Shown here: positions 43,411 through 56,900 of the stretch, in pieces
How the letters are laid out: each line of letters starts with the position of its first letter
Position numbering within the stretch: position 1 is the first letter of the stretch
Source of the DNA: Doris montereyensis
Lineage: Eukaryota; Mollusca; Gastropoda; Nudibranchia; Dorididae
Assembly: GCA_037039925.1 (NCBI GenBank)
Contig: JAXRKP010000926.1
Span: 106,001 to 170,000 of the forward strand
Length of the DNA stretch: 64,000 nucleotides
Direction of reading: 5' to 3'
Notes under the pieces: generated by a model
The model's input: only the letters and a program-made list of their open reading frames with translations
What the model was told of the DNA's origin: nothing
Databases searched by the model: none
Position numbers and translations under genes: made by a program

Positions 43411-45879
43411 TTTATTCAGATGTGGTTCCAGATGCCCGAGATAATCTTTCTCCAGGATGCCTTGTCCTGGCATTTTCTTTTTCCTTCCAAAAAAGTTAAA
43501 TTTCTATGCTTCAATGCCTCTTTTATATCTTCTTTTCTTCCCGACTCTCTCCGAGGTCTGCCTATTGGTCTTTTACCTTGGGCTTTAGCACTGTATACTG
43601 ATTTAGCTATTCTATTGTCATTCATTCTGTTTACATGCCCAAACCATCTCAATTGATTTGCTTCTATCTTAGTTTTTATGACATCTGCTTTGGTTTGATC
43701 TCTTATTGTTGTGTTTCTGATTTTGTCTCTTTTAGTTTTCCCTACTACTCTTCTTAGACATTTCATTTCAGCTGCCTGTACTCTACTGTATTCTCTACTG
43801 TCTAAGGTCCAGATTCACTGCTATAGAGGAGAGTAGGACAATAAATTGTATTGTATACTGTCATTTTGGTTTTTTTTGACAATTCTTGATTACCTACAAA
43901 TGCCTTCCTAGATGGTTATAATATATTATATTGCACTTGTCTTTTTGGTTTCTCTGGCTGATTTCTTCTCTTAGTTTTCCCTCTGAGTTAATCATTACTC
44001 CTAGGTAATTGTAGGCTTTAAACTTGTTCTAAATTCTCCTGCCCAATTTAAGATTGTGTGTTTTAGCTTCCCTAGTTACTAGCATTGTTTTGGGTTTTTG
44101 CATTTACTCTCATTCTTCTTTTATTTAATTCATTGTTCATAATGTTGATATTCGACTGAAGGTGACTTTCGATTTTCCAAAAAGAACTAAATCAGAGGCA
44201 GGATGAAGGCATTGATACATTTACTAGTTTGAGCTTCCACATACCTACATTCATTTTCTTCATTTTTGAGGATGCCTTTGCGACTGAATCCATAAATGTG
44301 ATAAACAAAAGAGGACTTAGAATACAACCTGTCTTACTCCTATATCTACATCAAATTCTGCAGATATGTTTCCAGCTACTCTCCTGCACATGTTGGTTTA
44401 TTATAAAAACTTTTAATGGCTTCTATTAAATTTTGCTCTACGTTGTGTTCTTTTAAAGAATGCCATAGTTCGTCCCTCCTCACAGTGTCAAATGCCTTTT
44501 CTAAGTCAATAAAACACAGGTGCAAGTCAATGTTTCTCTCAAGGAATTTTTCTATTATTTGTCTAATTGTAAATATGTGATCTAATTCTTCCTGGTCTAA
44601 ATCCACTCTGATGCTCTCCAATCTGATCCTCTACTCTTTTCCTTAGTCTCATTTCCAGTATCTGGCATATACTTTTCCTGGAACGCTAAGTAGTGATATC
44701 CCTCTATAGTTTGAACATTCCATAGTTGATCCTTTCTTATGTATTGGTACTACCGTTCCCTTTTTCCAGTCGTCTGGCACCTGTTTGGACTTCCATGCTT
44801 GTTGGCATATTGCATGTAGTAGTTTGTCTGCCTCTCTTCCTTGGTTTTTAATCATTTCTGGATAAACTTGATCTGTTCTGGGACTTTTCCTAATTTCACT
44901 TTTCTTATAGCTGTTTGGATTTCTTCCATTGATATATCTACATCTTCAGCTGCCTCCTCTGGATTACTTGTTACTTTTACTTAATTGATCTTTACTTCTT
45001 CTTGTTTCATACATTCTGGGTGGATTGTGTAATTGTTGAAAATGCATTCTCCATGTTTCCATGATTTTGCTGTCTTCTTTCATTATTTCTCCTTTGACAT
45101 TCTTTTGATTTAATTTGTCGTATTGAGCATGTTTTCCATTGTTCCTTTTTTGCTTTCTTCATCCCCCACAGAACAGCTTTTGATTTCCTTGATAGCTTTT
45201 TTGTAGTCTTTGTCCAAATGTTCTCATTCACCATTGTTTCCTGTTTTGCTTTCCTAACTTCCTCTTTGGAGTGTTTCTTTATACATCTGCCACTTTTCTT
45301 CTATTGTGCTACCATTCAAATCCATCTGTCTGTCGCTGATAAATCTTTTAATCTTAAATTGGTATACCTGTTTTACTACTGGTTTATTTAGTTCCTCTTT
45401 TTGAGTTTAGTAGCTTCCTTCTGTTTCCTTTTCTGTTTGTTTTCTTTAGTCAGTAATCTCATTTTGGCAATCACTAGGTGATGATCACTAAATATTTCCG
45501 CTCTTCTGTTTACTCTTGCATCCAACGTGCTGAAAAAAGGGAGCTGTTAACTATTTTGTAGTCTATCATTAACTTTTCACACCTGTCTTCATTTACTTTT
45601 GTATATTAGTGGATATCTTTATGAGGAAAAAAAGGTGTTGGCTATTTTCATGTTATTCTTTAGGCAAAAATCTATTAGTTTCTCTCCATTTGGAGAAGTT
45701 GTTGTCTCTCCTTCTTTACCTATTAGTCCTCCTGACATTTCTACATTTTTGCCTACTCTAGCGTTTAAATCTCCTAAAACCATTAGTTCCTGTTTGGATT
45801 TAAGATTCTCTGCAGCTATTTGTAAATCGTTTTCGAAGATATCTTTTTCTTCTTCAGTGGCGTCATCATTTGGTCCATA

Positions 45880-46078
45880 AGCTACTAATAATTTAATTTG
45901 GTCCTGTTGATTTATAAGCTATTAATAATTTAATTTCTCGTCCTGTTGGTTTACTTAGCTATTAATAATTTAATTTCTCGTCCTGTTGGTTTACTATAGC
46001 TATTAATAATTTAATTTCTCGTCCTGTTGGTTTACTATAGCTATTAATAATTTAATTTCTCATCCTGTTGGTTTAATT
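45880..46078. repeat. 41-bp tandem expansion inside LINE copy 3
   Basis: Five copies of AGCTATTAATAATTTAATTT CTCGTCCTGTTGGTTTACT. Copy 1 of the element has this sequence once (about 12945-12985), so the expansion arose after insertion. Confidence 0.9.
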
Positions 46079-46439
46079 TCCAACTTTCTAGTAGCTTTTC
46101 ATGCCTTTTATGCACTAGGAAGCCTACTCCCTGCTCTAGCTCTATCTTTGACATCTACTCCTGAGAAGATTAAAATATTATTCGGTCCTACATTTTCTAT
46201 TCCTTGTCCTGTTTTCTTTGTTTCTGTAATGGCCAAAATATCTACTTTGAATTTTTCCATTTCTTCAACTAATTCTAACTCTTTTCCATGCCCTAACATT
46301 CCATGCTCCAAAAATCACAGTCCGTTTTCGTTTCCAAGCTCATCTTCGAAAGATCAAGCCGGTTATATTACATTTATTTCTCTGAATCAGTTTGGTTTTG
46401 GATAAGCAGGGGATTAACCCACTTTCCCATATGTAGATG

Positions 46440-46670
46440 TTGGGCTGCCACCTTGAGGCCCCCTACCATGCCTTGTTATTTTCTGTCAGGTTAACTCCCT
46501 TAGCCTTTAGTCATTCAAGACCAACCTGCAAGGCAGCAGGTTATTTTCTGTCAGGATTAACTCCCTTAGCCTTTGGTCAGTCAAGACCGACCTGCAAGGC
46601 AGCAGGTTATTTTCTGTCAGGGTTAATTCCCTTAGCCTTTGATCAGCCAAGACCACCTGCAAGGCAGCAG
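46440..46670 (-). promoter_or_regulatory. Tandem 5' monomers of LINE copy 3
   Basis: Three copies of a 70-75-bp unit with TTATTTTCTGTCAGG.TTAA, CTCCCTTAGCC and CAAGACC.ACCTGCAAGGCA. Copy 1 (13340-13480) has two. Variable tandem units at the 5' end of a LINE are typical of monomer-type promoters. Function is inferred. Confidence 0.55.
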
Positions 46671-46714
46671 AAGACTCGTGGAGGGCGGGATCATCTACTC
46701 CCGTACAGGTGCTT

Positions 46715-47085
46715 ACCACTTGATCTGCTCCTGGGCCTTTCCTAATTTCACTTTTTCAATAGTTGTTTGGATTTCTTCCATTGAGATATCTACATCATCA
46801 GCTGTCTCAACTGAATTACTTGTTACTCTTACTAATTGATCTGACCTCCTTGTTTCCATATATTCTGGAGGATTATGTAATTGGTGAAAATGTTTCTTTC
46901 CTCCCACCTTTCCACAGATTTCGCTGTCTTCTTTCATTATTTCCCCTTTACATTCTTAATTTGTCGTATTTGGCCTGATTTGGTCTTTCTTGTGTTCTTC
47001 ATTGCCCCCCCCCACACACACACACACACATACACACAAAGAACAGCTTTTGATTTCCTTGATAGCTTTCCTGAAGGTTTTTAGT
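46715..47085 (-). mobile_element. Same LINE family, linker fragment (copy 4)
   Basis: Directly abuts the 5' end of copy 3. It matches the linker of copy 3 (44870-45190): GGCCTTTCCTAATTTCACTT, ATTTCTTCCATTGA.ATATC, ATTACTTGTTACT, AAAGAACAGCTTTTGATTTC. Contains a (CA)n tract near 47015-47035. Confidence 0.85.
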
Positions 47086-47334
47086 CGTTGCTTATAAATA
47101 TTATGGTCTTAAATGAAAATTGTACTTTTGTTATTACTCTGGATTGATTGATTGTGTTTTTTTCTGAATCAGGTTCATGCTTGACATGTGAGCAAACATT
47201 GAAATCTCCTAGTGCTAGACTTCATTGACATATCCGCATTATACTTATCACTAAATGTGAATACAGGGATGATTGTACATTGTCAGTGAAGCGTTAATTA
47301 GAAGCGTAAAAAAAAGAAAGATTCCTTCAATGCC

Positions 47335-47545
47335 CTCAGAGTGTGAAGCAGAACAGGTGATAATAATCAGCTCCTGAACAGGACACTAGTCTGTCGCGTG
47401 TTTTTACTCCAAAGCTGTGGAGAAAATGTGTATTGTTAAGTGTCTATCCCAAGGAACACAACGTCGCATCAAGCATCCATAATTCGAACCCAGGACCTTA
47501 TGGTCCAAAGTCCTGCAGCTGAACCACTAGGCCACAGACGCCATT
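47335..47545 (-). mobile_element. SINE family A
   Basis: On the minus strand: TGGCGTCTGTGGCCTAGTGG, CCTGGGTTCGAATTATGG, GTTGTGTTCC, CAGACTAGTGTCCTGTTCAG. Forms an inverted pair with the copy at 47845. Confidence 0.88.
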
Positions 47546-47844
47546 TAGAAGTGTAAGAATGCACATTGATAAGTCCTGGTCAGAGTGGTCAGAGCAGTCG
47601 TCCGATGGTTTCATGTTTGTCTGTCCCTTGGGCTAAGGTGATGTCCTCTATCATTATCCAAACACAACTCTGACAATCACTACTTGAATCTGTTTGCTTC
47701 ACTGAACGTTGAATAAACAGCATAGATAGTCAGCAAATCCAGGAAGACAGCTAGTCTTAATGTTGTTGTTTTGTTGTTTTTGTTTGTTGTTTTTTTTTTG
47801 GGGGGGGGGGTGCAGGAGAAACAGCTTAAAAATTAAGACTGTGT

Positions 47845-48112
47845 CGTGCCAGTGGTCGAGTGGTAAGGCTGTTTGGACTGGGATGGCGAGTTTGAACCCT
47901 GGAAAAGCTAGGCCCAACGTTTTGTACCTTAGGAAATGGATCCAGGTGCAAATGGGTACGACACAAGCACTAGTTTGGGAGTAGAAACCTGCGTCAGACT
48001 AGCATCCTGTCCAGGAGGTGTTTATTATTCCTAGTTCTGCTTCACACTATAGAAACCGGGATAAGGTATGGCCTTTTAGGCCGTAATTGCCTTGAACGAA
48101 CTTTGCTTTGCT
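47845..48112 (+). mobile_element. SINE family A, full length
   Basis: TCGTGCCAGTGGTCGAGTGG (A box), GCGAGTTTGAACCC (B box), CAGACTAGCATCCTGTCCAG, CTATAGAAACCGGGATAAGG and the tail GGCCGTAATTGCCTTGAA. Confidence 0.9.
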
Positions 48113-48439
48113 GTCTGATTTGATATAAACTACGGGGATTTTTAAAAATTAAACTTTTTCTTTTTCATTTTTTTCCAGATATATATCCCAAACCGTAACT
48201 GCCTACAGAAATAAAAGTTCAGTCTATGAGTACGTCATAGCATCAGGTAATCCAGTTTTAACGAACATTTTTCTTAAAGCTTTTCTATTATTGACACATT
48301 TAGTATCATGGTTGACGTTAAACGTCTCCTTTAAGTAAATTTTTCAACCGATGAGGCTTTAACCCCTTGACCTTTTGGTTAAGAGGCCAACACCTACCTC
48401 TGGACCACTGATTTGATGCGAAAAATGAGAGAAAAACAA

Positions 48440-48785
48440 AGGACGGGAACTGACAGTATCGAAATGATGACCTACATGATGTGCATTCATCAGCATTACA
48501 GTATCGAAATGATGACCTGGCATGATGTGCACATCAGCATTACAGTATCTTATAATGATGACCTGCTGATGTGGAGGTCACGCTTACAGTCTCAAATTCG
48601 ATGGCCTGCATGATGTGCACATCAGCATTACAGTCTGAAATGATGAAGGCATGATTTCACATCAGCATTACAGTCTCGAAATGCTTGACCCGCATGATGC
48701 ACATCAGCATTACAGTCTCGAATGATGAGCATTCATTGCCTCGAAATGATGACATGTGTGATGTGCACATCAGCATTCACTCGGG
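48440..48785. repeat. About 44-bp degenerate minisatellite
   Basis: Seven irregular copies of a unit with CGAAATGATGACCT, GATGTGCACATCAGCATTAC and AGTCT. Spacing varies from 40 to 66 bp. Confidence 0.85.
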
Positions 48786-49191
48786 AGTTGGTGGCGTGGC
48801 TGACGACACTTTTAGTGGCAGACTCCCTTCAGACAAAGATAACTTCTACCAATGGTGAGGTGCCACATAGTCGATTCAGTATGCTTCCCATAATTATGTT
48901 AAATAGTTTGTTGCCAAAGGCACTTGGTTATTTCCACACATTACAATAAACGGAAGCGCTTTACCTGTTTCGCAATCCCAAGTGTTACATGTAGTACAGG
49001 GGTTTCCTCTTACGAGGCCGCTTTCTTTTTCTCACTGACAGCTTTTTTTACCCTCTTTAATTAACATGTGTAAGTAGGCCGCCTCAGAAAATCTTCAGGG
49101 TCTTCATTTCGGCTAAGAGGCCGCTTTACTTTCGTTGGACATATAATCTCAGACATAGGTGCAGAAAAATGTAACTTCGCCACATTCACTT

Positions 49192-49478
49192 GTGTGGCAT
49201 TGTTGGCCGAGTGGTTAAGCTGCTGGACTTATACCCATGAGGACCGGGTTCAAATTCTAACATAGGTCGGTTTGACGTTGTCGCTCCTTGCGAAAGACTT
49301 CACGCACATTTCCTCTCCAGGTGCAAATGGGTACAAGTACTAGCTTGGGAGTAACATCCTGCGTCAGACCAGCATCCTGTTAAGGAGATCACCTGTTCCA
49401 TTCCATGCTATAAAAACCTGGACTGGATAACGTTTTGGCTCTATGGACCACAATGGCCTTAAAGAAACTTAACTTGAC
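49192..49478 (+). mobile_element. SINE family A, full length
   Basis: GTGGCATTGTTGGCCGAGTG (A box), ACCGGGTTCAAATTC (B box), CAGACCAGCATCCTGTTAAG, CTATAAAAACCTGGACTGGA and the tail ATGGCCTTAAAGAAACTTAA. Confidence 0.9.
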
Positions 49479-49479
49479 G

Positions 49480-51025
49480 TGACATTCACTTGCGCGATGC
49501 GATGGATGAGCTTTGACCGAGGGCGTGTGTGAGAGGCTCAGTTGTGTATGTGTGTCGAGGGGGGGGGGAGGGGGCTGTGGGAGGGCTTGGAATGAGTTGT
49601 ATATCTTATGCATTTCTGTGGTGTATTTGTCATACTAATACTCTTATTATATTACTGCATTAATGTTGAGCAATTTTAATAATCAATATGTATTATGATT
49701 TTCAAACTTATTTATGAGAAACAGAATGTAATTTCCTTCTTTGGGTGAATAAAGTATACATTATTATTCTTATTCATTTTGCTCACAATGATCGCATATA
49801 AGTATTCTCTTAGGCTGTTTAACCCTTTCGTGTTTTCATTAAGCGGCAGTTATCTTGCTTTGTACGTTCAACTTCCTCTACACTGTCGAAACCCAGTTTG
49901 TTTACAGTTTTCTGACTTCCTGCCAGCTGATCTTCGCAAAAGAATGTGTAATCGGTCTGCAATTTCGCGCCACTACGTTCCATTGGTCACATAGCTGCCC
50001 TGACCTTTTACTCTTGTAATCTATTCTAAATTTAGAACAATAGCATCATCTATGTCTATGTGACCAATCAGAGCTAACAAAACAAGAGGTGTGTCACTTG
50101 TTGGTTTCTGTCCGCTTGAACAATGTGGGCCTTTTTCTGGCAGGTGTCGGTTTCTGTTGCTTTGAACTGTCAAGGTGTGTCATTTCTTATTCAATTTAAA
50201 ATCTAAAGCGTTAAAAGAGAAAAAACAAACAATTTCTGACTGTGTCTTGTCACAGCTGGTTGGCTTTGGCTGTGTTGCAATCCCTGGCGGTGTCAAGAAA
50301 ACAGCCTCCTTTTCAGCAATTAACGTCGTTTTGGGGTATGTGAACAACATGTTTTGCTTTCTTTCTTTTCTTTTTTCTTCTTTGTATTTCATTCTTATTG
50401 TTTTTAAAATAAAAGAAGTTGAATTTCCTTACACACTCTCTTTCCGAGTAATTTATCTGCCATCCACGATGGTTGATATGGCAGTAGACAGAACATCGGA
50501 ATCTGACTAGTCTACTGTTATTTTCAGGAGGGCACGGGGGAGGGGGAGGGGGAGGGGGGGGTCTGAGGACGATTTATATTTTTTGTTTGAAGAGATACAC
50601 AGTGTTAAGTTTCATAAATGAATTCAGCATGGCGAAATTAGACAGAAAAAATATTGTGAAAGTCACTTTTGAAAATTAAGTTGCGAATTTTTGTGAGAAA
50701 GTGGGTCATTTTAGGCAATTTTCAGTAATTTTACGGTTAAGCGGCGTAATATATATTACACTGTGCTGATTAAAATGATTACCTACTTGTCATACCCTCT
50801 TAAGACAAAATGATTGGCTTTATGGTTCAACATAATATGTGTTGAAAGTTAGGTCGTAGCTTGTCTAACAACAAAACGTAAAAATTCAAAGAATCGATTC
50901 TAAATTTTCTTTATAGTATCGCTGTGATCGAAAGGAACGTTGCTTTCAATAATAATTAATATAATAAACTAGATTTGCCCCATTTTGGACAACAATGTCA
51001 TTCTCAGGATCCACTCCCCGCTAGT
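49480..51025. other. Intergenic, no gene seen
   Basis: AT-rich unique DNA with G runs at 49558 and 50535. The ORFs at 49779-49994 and 50175-50510 have no recognisable domains. Confidence 0.4.
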
Positions 51026-52482
<1,457 letters not shown>

Positions 52483-53015
52483 AGACATGATGTCGTAGTT
52501 CATAAATAGTAATGAGAGGGGTTGTAGTCATGTCGTATTGGTATCCGTAGTGGGGTCGTTTTTTTCTCTACTGAACCAACTAACTACGATTCTTTTCTTT
52601 TTTTAAACCACGACAGTTAGCCGACAGCAAGACAAAGGCCCTTACTTGAGCGTGTGTCGCATTCCCGTGGCTTGTGTGCCACTGACCCCCTTATCTATGT
52701 TAATCGTAGTGGAAATCTTTGTGACTAATTTCACACGGCGTTCGTTACACGGCAACATTTTATTTTGTAGTTCTAGTCTACAACATTGAATTCCCTACTT
52801 TGCCATCGAGTTTCACTTCTTATCAGCTGGTTAACTGAAAACCGCTTGGCGTATGAGCTTCTTCTATAAGATAAAAACAATACACAGTCATAGAGTGGGA
52901 GGTGACAGTGAGTGGCAGTTCTCCATTTTGTACTTTGTTCTTCATCTTAGGGCAAAAAACCAGACTTTTAAGCTAGTAAGTTTCGTTATTTCATAGAGGC
53001 TTTTTCGACTTCAAG

Positions 53016-53097
53016 ATGACAGCTACCGCAGCCACGACATCAAGAAAATGCATCGTGGGAATGGACGGCAGTGAACATGCTGACTATGCTTTAGACT
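53016..53097 (+). CDS. Universal stress protein family, first exon
   Basis: ATG at 53016, 27 codons and one base, then GTAAGT. MTATAATTSRKCIVGMDGSE HADYALD. The RK.IVGMDGSEHA.YA.DW pattern is the first strand and helix of UspA-type proteins, which bind ATP/AMP in a Rossmann-like fold. The spare T fits the usual Trp (TGG) at the next position. No second exon was found in the remaining 10.9 kb. The following intron holds most of the satellites. Confidence 0.8.
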
Positions 53098-53262
53098 GTA
53101 AGTAACACTTGTATATATATATATATCGATTTTTAAAAAGAAGGTGTTTAACCGATGCTAAAAAAATTTTTAAAAAAGTTTTCTTTTCTTTCTAGTTATC
53201 GAGTCTGTGAAAGTATTGGTAATAGTGGTAAGCTATGTTGTTGTAGATTTCGGACAGGATTT

Positions 53263-53613
<351 letters not shown>

Positions 53614-53647
53614 AATATACTTTCACCTCTATGGGGGAATCGGTAAT

Positions 53648-53945
53648 CCAGAGAGGCAAGGTGTCGGCCTCTCAACCCCAAAAGGTAGTAGATTCGTGCC
53701 CCGTCAACGGTTGAAAAATGTTCTCGAGCCTTTTCGAGTAAACATACCCCCCCACCTGGTCAAGGTAGGTGGATCGACATCTAGTCCCATCGGAGACGGA
53801 CGATCAAGGAGGTCATGTGTGCAGATCACAACACTGTGTGCACGTTAAAAATACAGTGGCTGTTTAAAGGCAGTGTGGGCAAGTTGAAAAGTCCTACCAA
53901 AAACGTGGATATCACTATGACCGTAGTTGTGGATGTGGTAAAATC
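53648..53945 (+). mobile_element. SINE family B, full length, bordering the 63-bp satellite
   Basis: Head GAGAGGCAAGGTGTCGGCCT, B-box region GTAGTAGATTCGTGCCCC, body AAGGTAGGTGGATCGACATC and TAGTCCCATCGGAGACGGAC, then TGTGTGCACGTTAAAAATAC. Tail TAGTTGTGGATGTGGTAAAA TCGCATG, which merges with the first satellite unit. Confidence 0.88.
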
Positions 53946-56900
53946 GCATGATATTTAGTCTGTCACCTCTAGAGTAGACACAAATAGGAAATGTAGTAAA
54001 ATTGCATGATATTTATTCTGTCACCTCTAAAGTAGACACAAATAGGAAATGTAGTAAAATTGCATGATATTTATTCTGTCACCTCTAGAGTAGACAGAAA
54101 TAGGAAATGTAGTAAAATTGCATGATATTTATTCTGTCACCTCTAGAGTAGACAGAAATAGGAAATGTAGTAAAATTGCATGATATTTAGTCTGTCACCT
54201 CTAGAGTAGACACAAATAGGAAATGTAGTAAAATCATGATATTTAGTCTGTCACCTCTAACGTAGACACAAATAGGAAATGTAGTAAAATTGCATGATAT
54301 TTAGTCTGTCACCTCTAGAGTAGACACAAATAGGAAATGTAGTAAAATCACATGATATTTCGTCTGTCACCTCTAGAGTAGACACAAATAGGAAATGTAG
54401 TAAAATCACATGATATTTAGTCTGTCACCTCTAGAGTAGACACAAATAGGAAATGTAGTAAAATCATGATATTTAGCCTGTCATCTCTAAAGTAGACACA
54501 AATAGGAAATGTAGTAAAATTGCATGATATTTAGTCTGTCACCTCTAGAGTAGACACAAATAGGAAATGTAGTAAAATCATGATATTTAGTCTGTCACCT
54601 CTAGAGTAGACACAAATAGGAAATGTGGTAAAATTGCATGGTATTTAGTCTGTCATCTCTAGAGTAGACACAAATAGGAAATGTAGTAAAATTGCATGAT
54701 ATTTAGTCTGTCACCTCTAGAGTAGACACAAATAGGAAATGTAGTAAAATTGCATGATATTTAATCTGTCACCTCTAGAGTAGACAGAAATAGGAAATGT
54801 AGTAAAATTGCATGATATTTAGTCTGTCACCTCTAGAGTAGACAGAAATAGGAAATGTAGTAAAATCATGATATTTAGTCTGTCATCTCTAGAGTAGACA
54901 CAAATAGGAAATGTAGTAAAATCGCATGATATTTAGTCTGTCATCTCTAGTGTAGACACAAATAGGAAATGTAGTAAAATTGCATGATATTTAGTCTGTC
55001 ACCTCTAGAGTAGACACAAATAGGAAATGTAGTAAAATCGCATGGTATTTAGTCTGTCACCTCTAGAGAAGACACAAATAGGAAATGTAGTAAAATTGCA
55101 TGATATTTAGTCTGTCACCTCTAGAGTAGACACAAATAGGAAATGTAGTAAAATTGCATGATATTTAGTCTGTCACCTCTAGAGTAGACACAAATAGGAA
55201 ATGTAGTAAAATCACATGATATTTAGTCTGTCACCTCTAGAGTAGACACAGATAGGAAATGTAGTAAAATCATGATATTTAGTCTGTCACCTCTAGAGTA
55301 GACAGAAATAGGAAATGTAGTAAAATCATGATATTTAGTCTGTCATCTCTAGAGTAGACACAAATAGGAAATGTAGTAAAATCGCATGATATTTAGTCTG
55401 TCATCTCTAGTGTAGACACAAATAGGAAATGTAGTAAAATTGCATGATATTTAGTCTGTCACCTCTAGAGTAGACACAAATAGGAAATGTAGTAAAATCA
55501 TGGTATTTAGTCTGTCACCTCTAGAGAAGACACAAATAGGAAATGTAGTAAAATTGCATGATATTTAGTCTGTCACCTCTAGAGTAGACACAAATAGGAA
55601 ATGTAGTAAAATTGCATGATATTTAGTCTGTCACCTCTAACGTAGACACAAATAGGAAATGTAGTAAAATTGCATGATATTTAGTCTGTCACCTCTAGAG
55701 TAGACACAAATAGGAAATGTGGTAAAATTGCATGGTATTTAGTCTGTCATCTCTAGAGTAGACACAAATAGAAATGTAGTAAAATGCATGATATTTATTC
55801 TGTCACCTCTAGAGTAGACACAAATAGGAAATGTAGTAAAATGCATGATATTTAATCTGTCACCTCTAGAGTAGACAGAAATAGGAAATGTAGTAAAATT
55901 GCATGATATTTAGTCTGTCACCTCTAGAGTAGACAGTGAAATAGAAATGTAGTAAAAATCCATGATATTTAGTCTGTCATCTCTAGAGTAGACACAAATA
56001 GAAATGTAGTAAAATCGCATGATATTTAGTCTGTCATCTCTAGTGTAGACACAGTAAAATGCATGATATTTAGTCTGTCACCTCTAGAGTAGACACAAAT
56101 AGGAAATGTAGTAAAAATCATAGTATTTATCTGTCAAATAGGAAATGTAGTAAAATTGTGATATTTAGTCTGTCACCTCTAGAGTAGACACAAAATAGGA
56201 AATGTAGTAAAATTGCATGATATTTAGTCTGTCACCTAGACACTAGAGTAGACAGTCTGTCAAATAGGAAATGTAGTAAATCGCATGATATTTAGTCTGT
56301 CATCTCTAGGAGTGAACACAAATAGGAAATGTAGTAAAATCATGATATTTAGTCTGTCATCTCTAGTGTAGACAAATAGGAAATGTAGTAAAATTGCATG
56401 ATATTTAGTCTGTCACCTCTAGAGTAGACACAAATAGGAAAAGTAAAATCGCAGTATTTAGTCTGTCACTAGAGAAGACAAATAGAAATGTAGTAAAATT
56501 GCATGATATTTAGTCTGTCTCTAGAGTAGACACAACAGGGAAATGTAGTAAAATTGCATGATATTTAGTCTGTCACCTAGAGACACAAATAGGAAATGTA
56601 GTAAAATCACATGATATTTAGTCTGTCACCTCTAGAGTAGACACAGATAGGAAATGTAGTAAAAATCGCATGATATTTAGTCTGTCATCTCTAGAGTAGA
56701 CACAAATAGGAAATGTAGTAAAATTGCATGATATTTATTCTGTCATCTCTAGAGTAGACACAAATAGGAAATGTAGTAAATTGCATGATATTTAATCTGT
56801 CACCTCTCTAGTGTAGACACAAATAGGATATTTAATGTACAAATTGTAAAATCTGCATGATATTTAGTCTGTCATCTAGAGTAGACACAAATAGGAAATG

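Larger units (their letters stand above)
43415..46714 (-). mobile_element. RTE-like non-LTR retrotransposon, copy 3 (near full length, defective)
   Basis: On the minus strand: three tandem 5' monomers (about 46475-46670). The endonuclease start is [18 protein letters not shown] (46311-46108). Next come a 41-bp internal expansion (45880-46078), the rest of the endonuclease, a linker (44870-45290), the RT with [12 protein letters not shown] and [20 protein letters not shown], and the C-terminus [20 protein letters not shown] with GRPRRESG (43766-43416). Many frame breaks. The region of the F-A-D-D box at about 44180-44220 is disrupted. Confidence 0.92.

Noticed and set aside
50175..50510. 111-codon ORF
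   Set aside because: No recognisable domain, poor start context, not linked to neighbouring exons.
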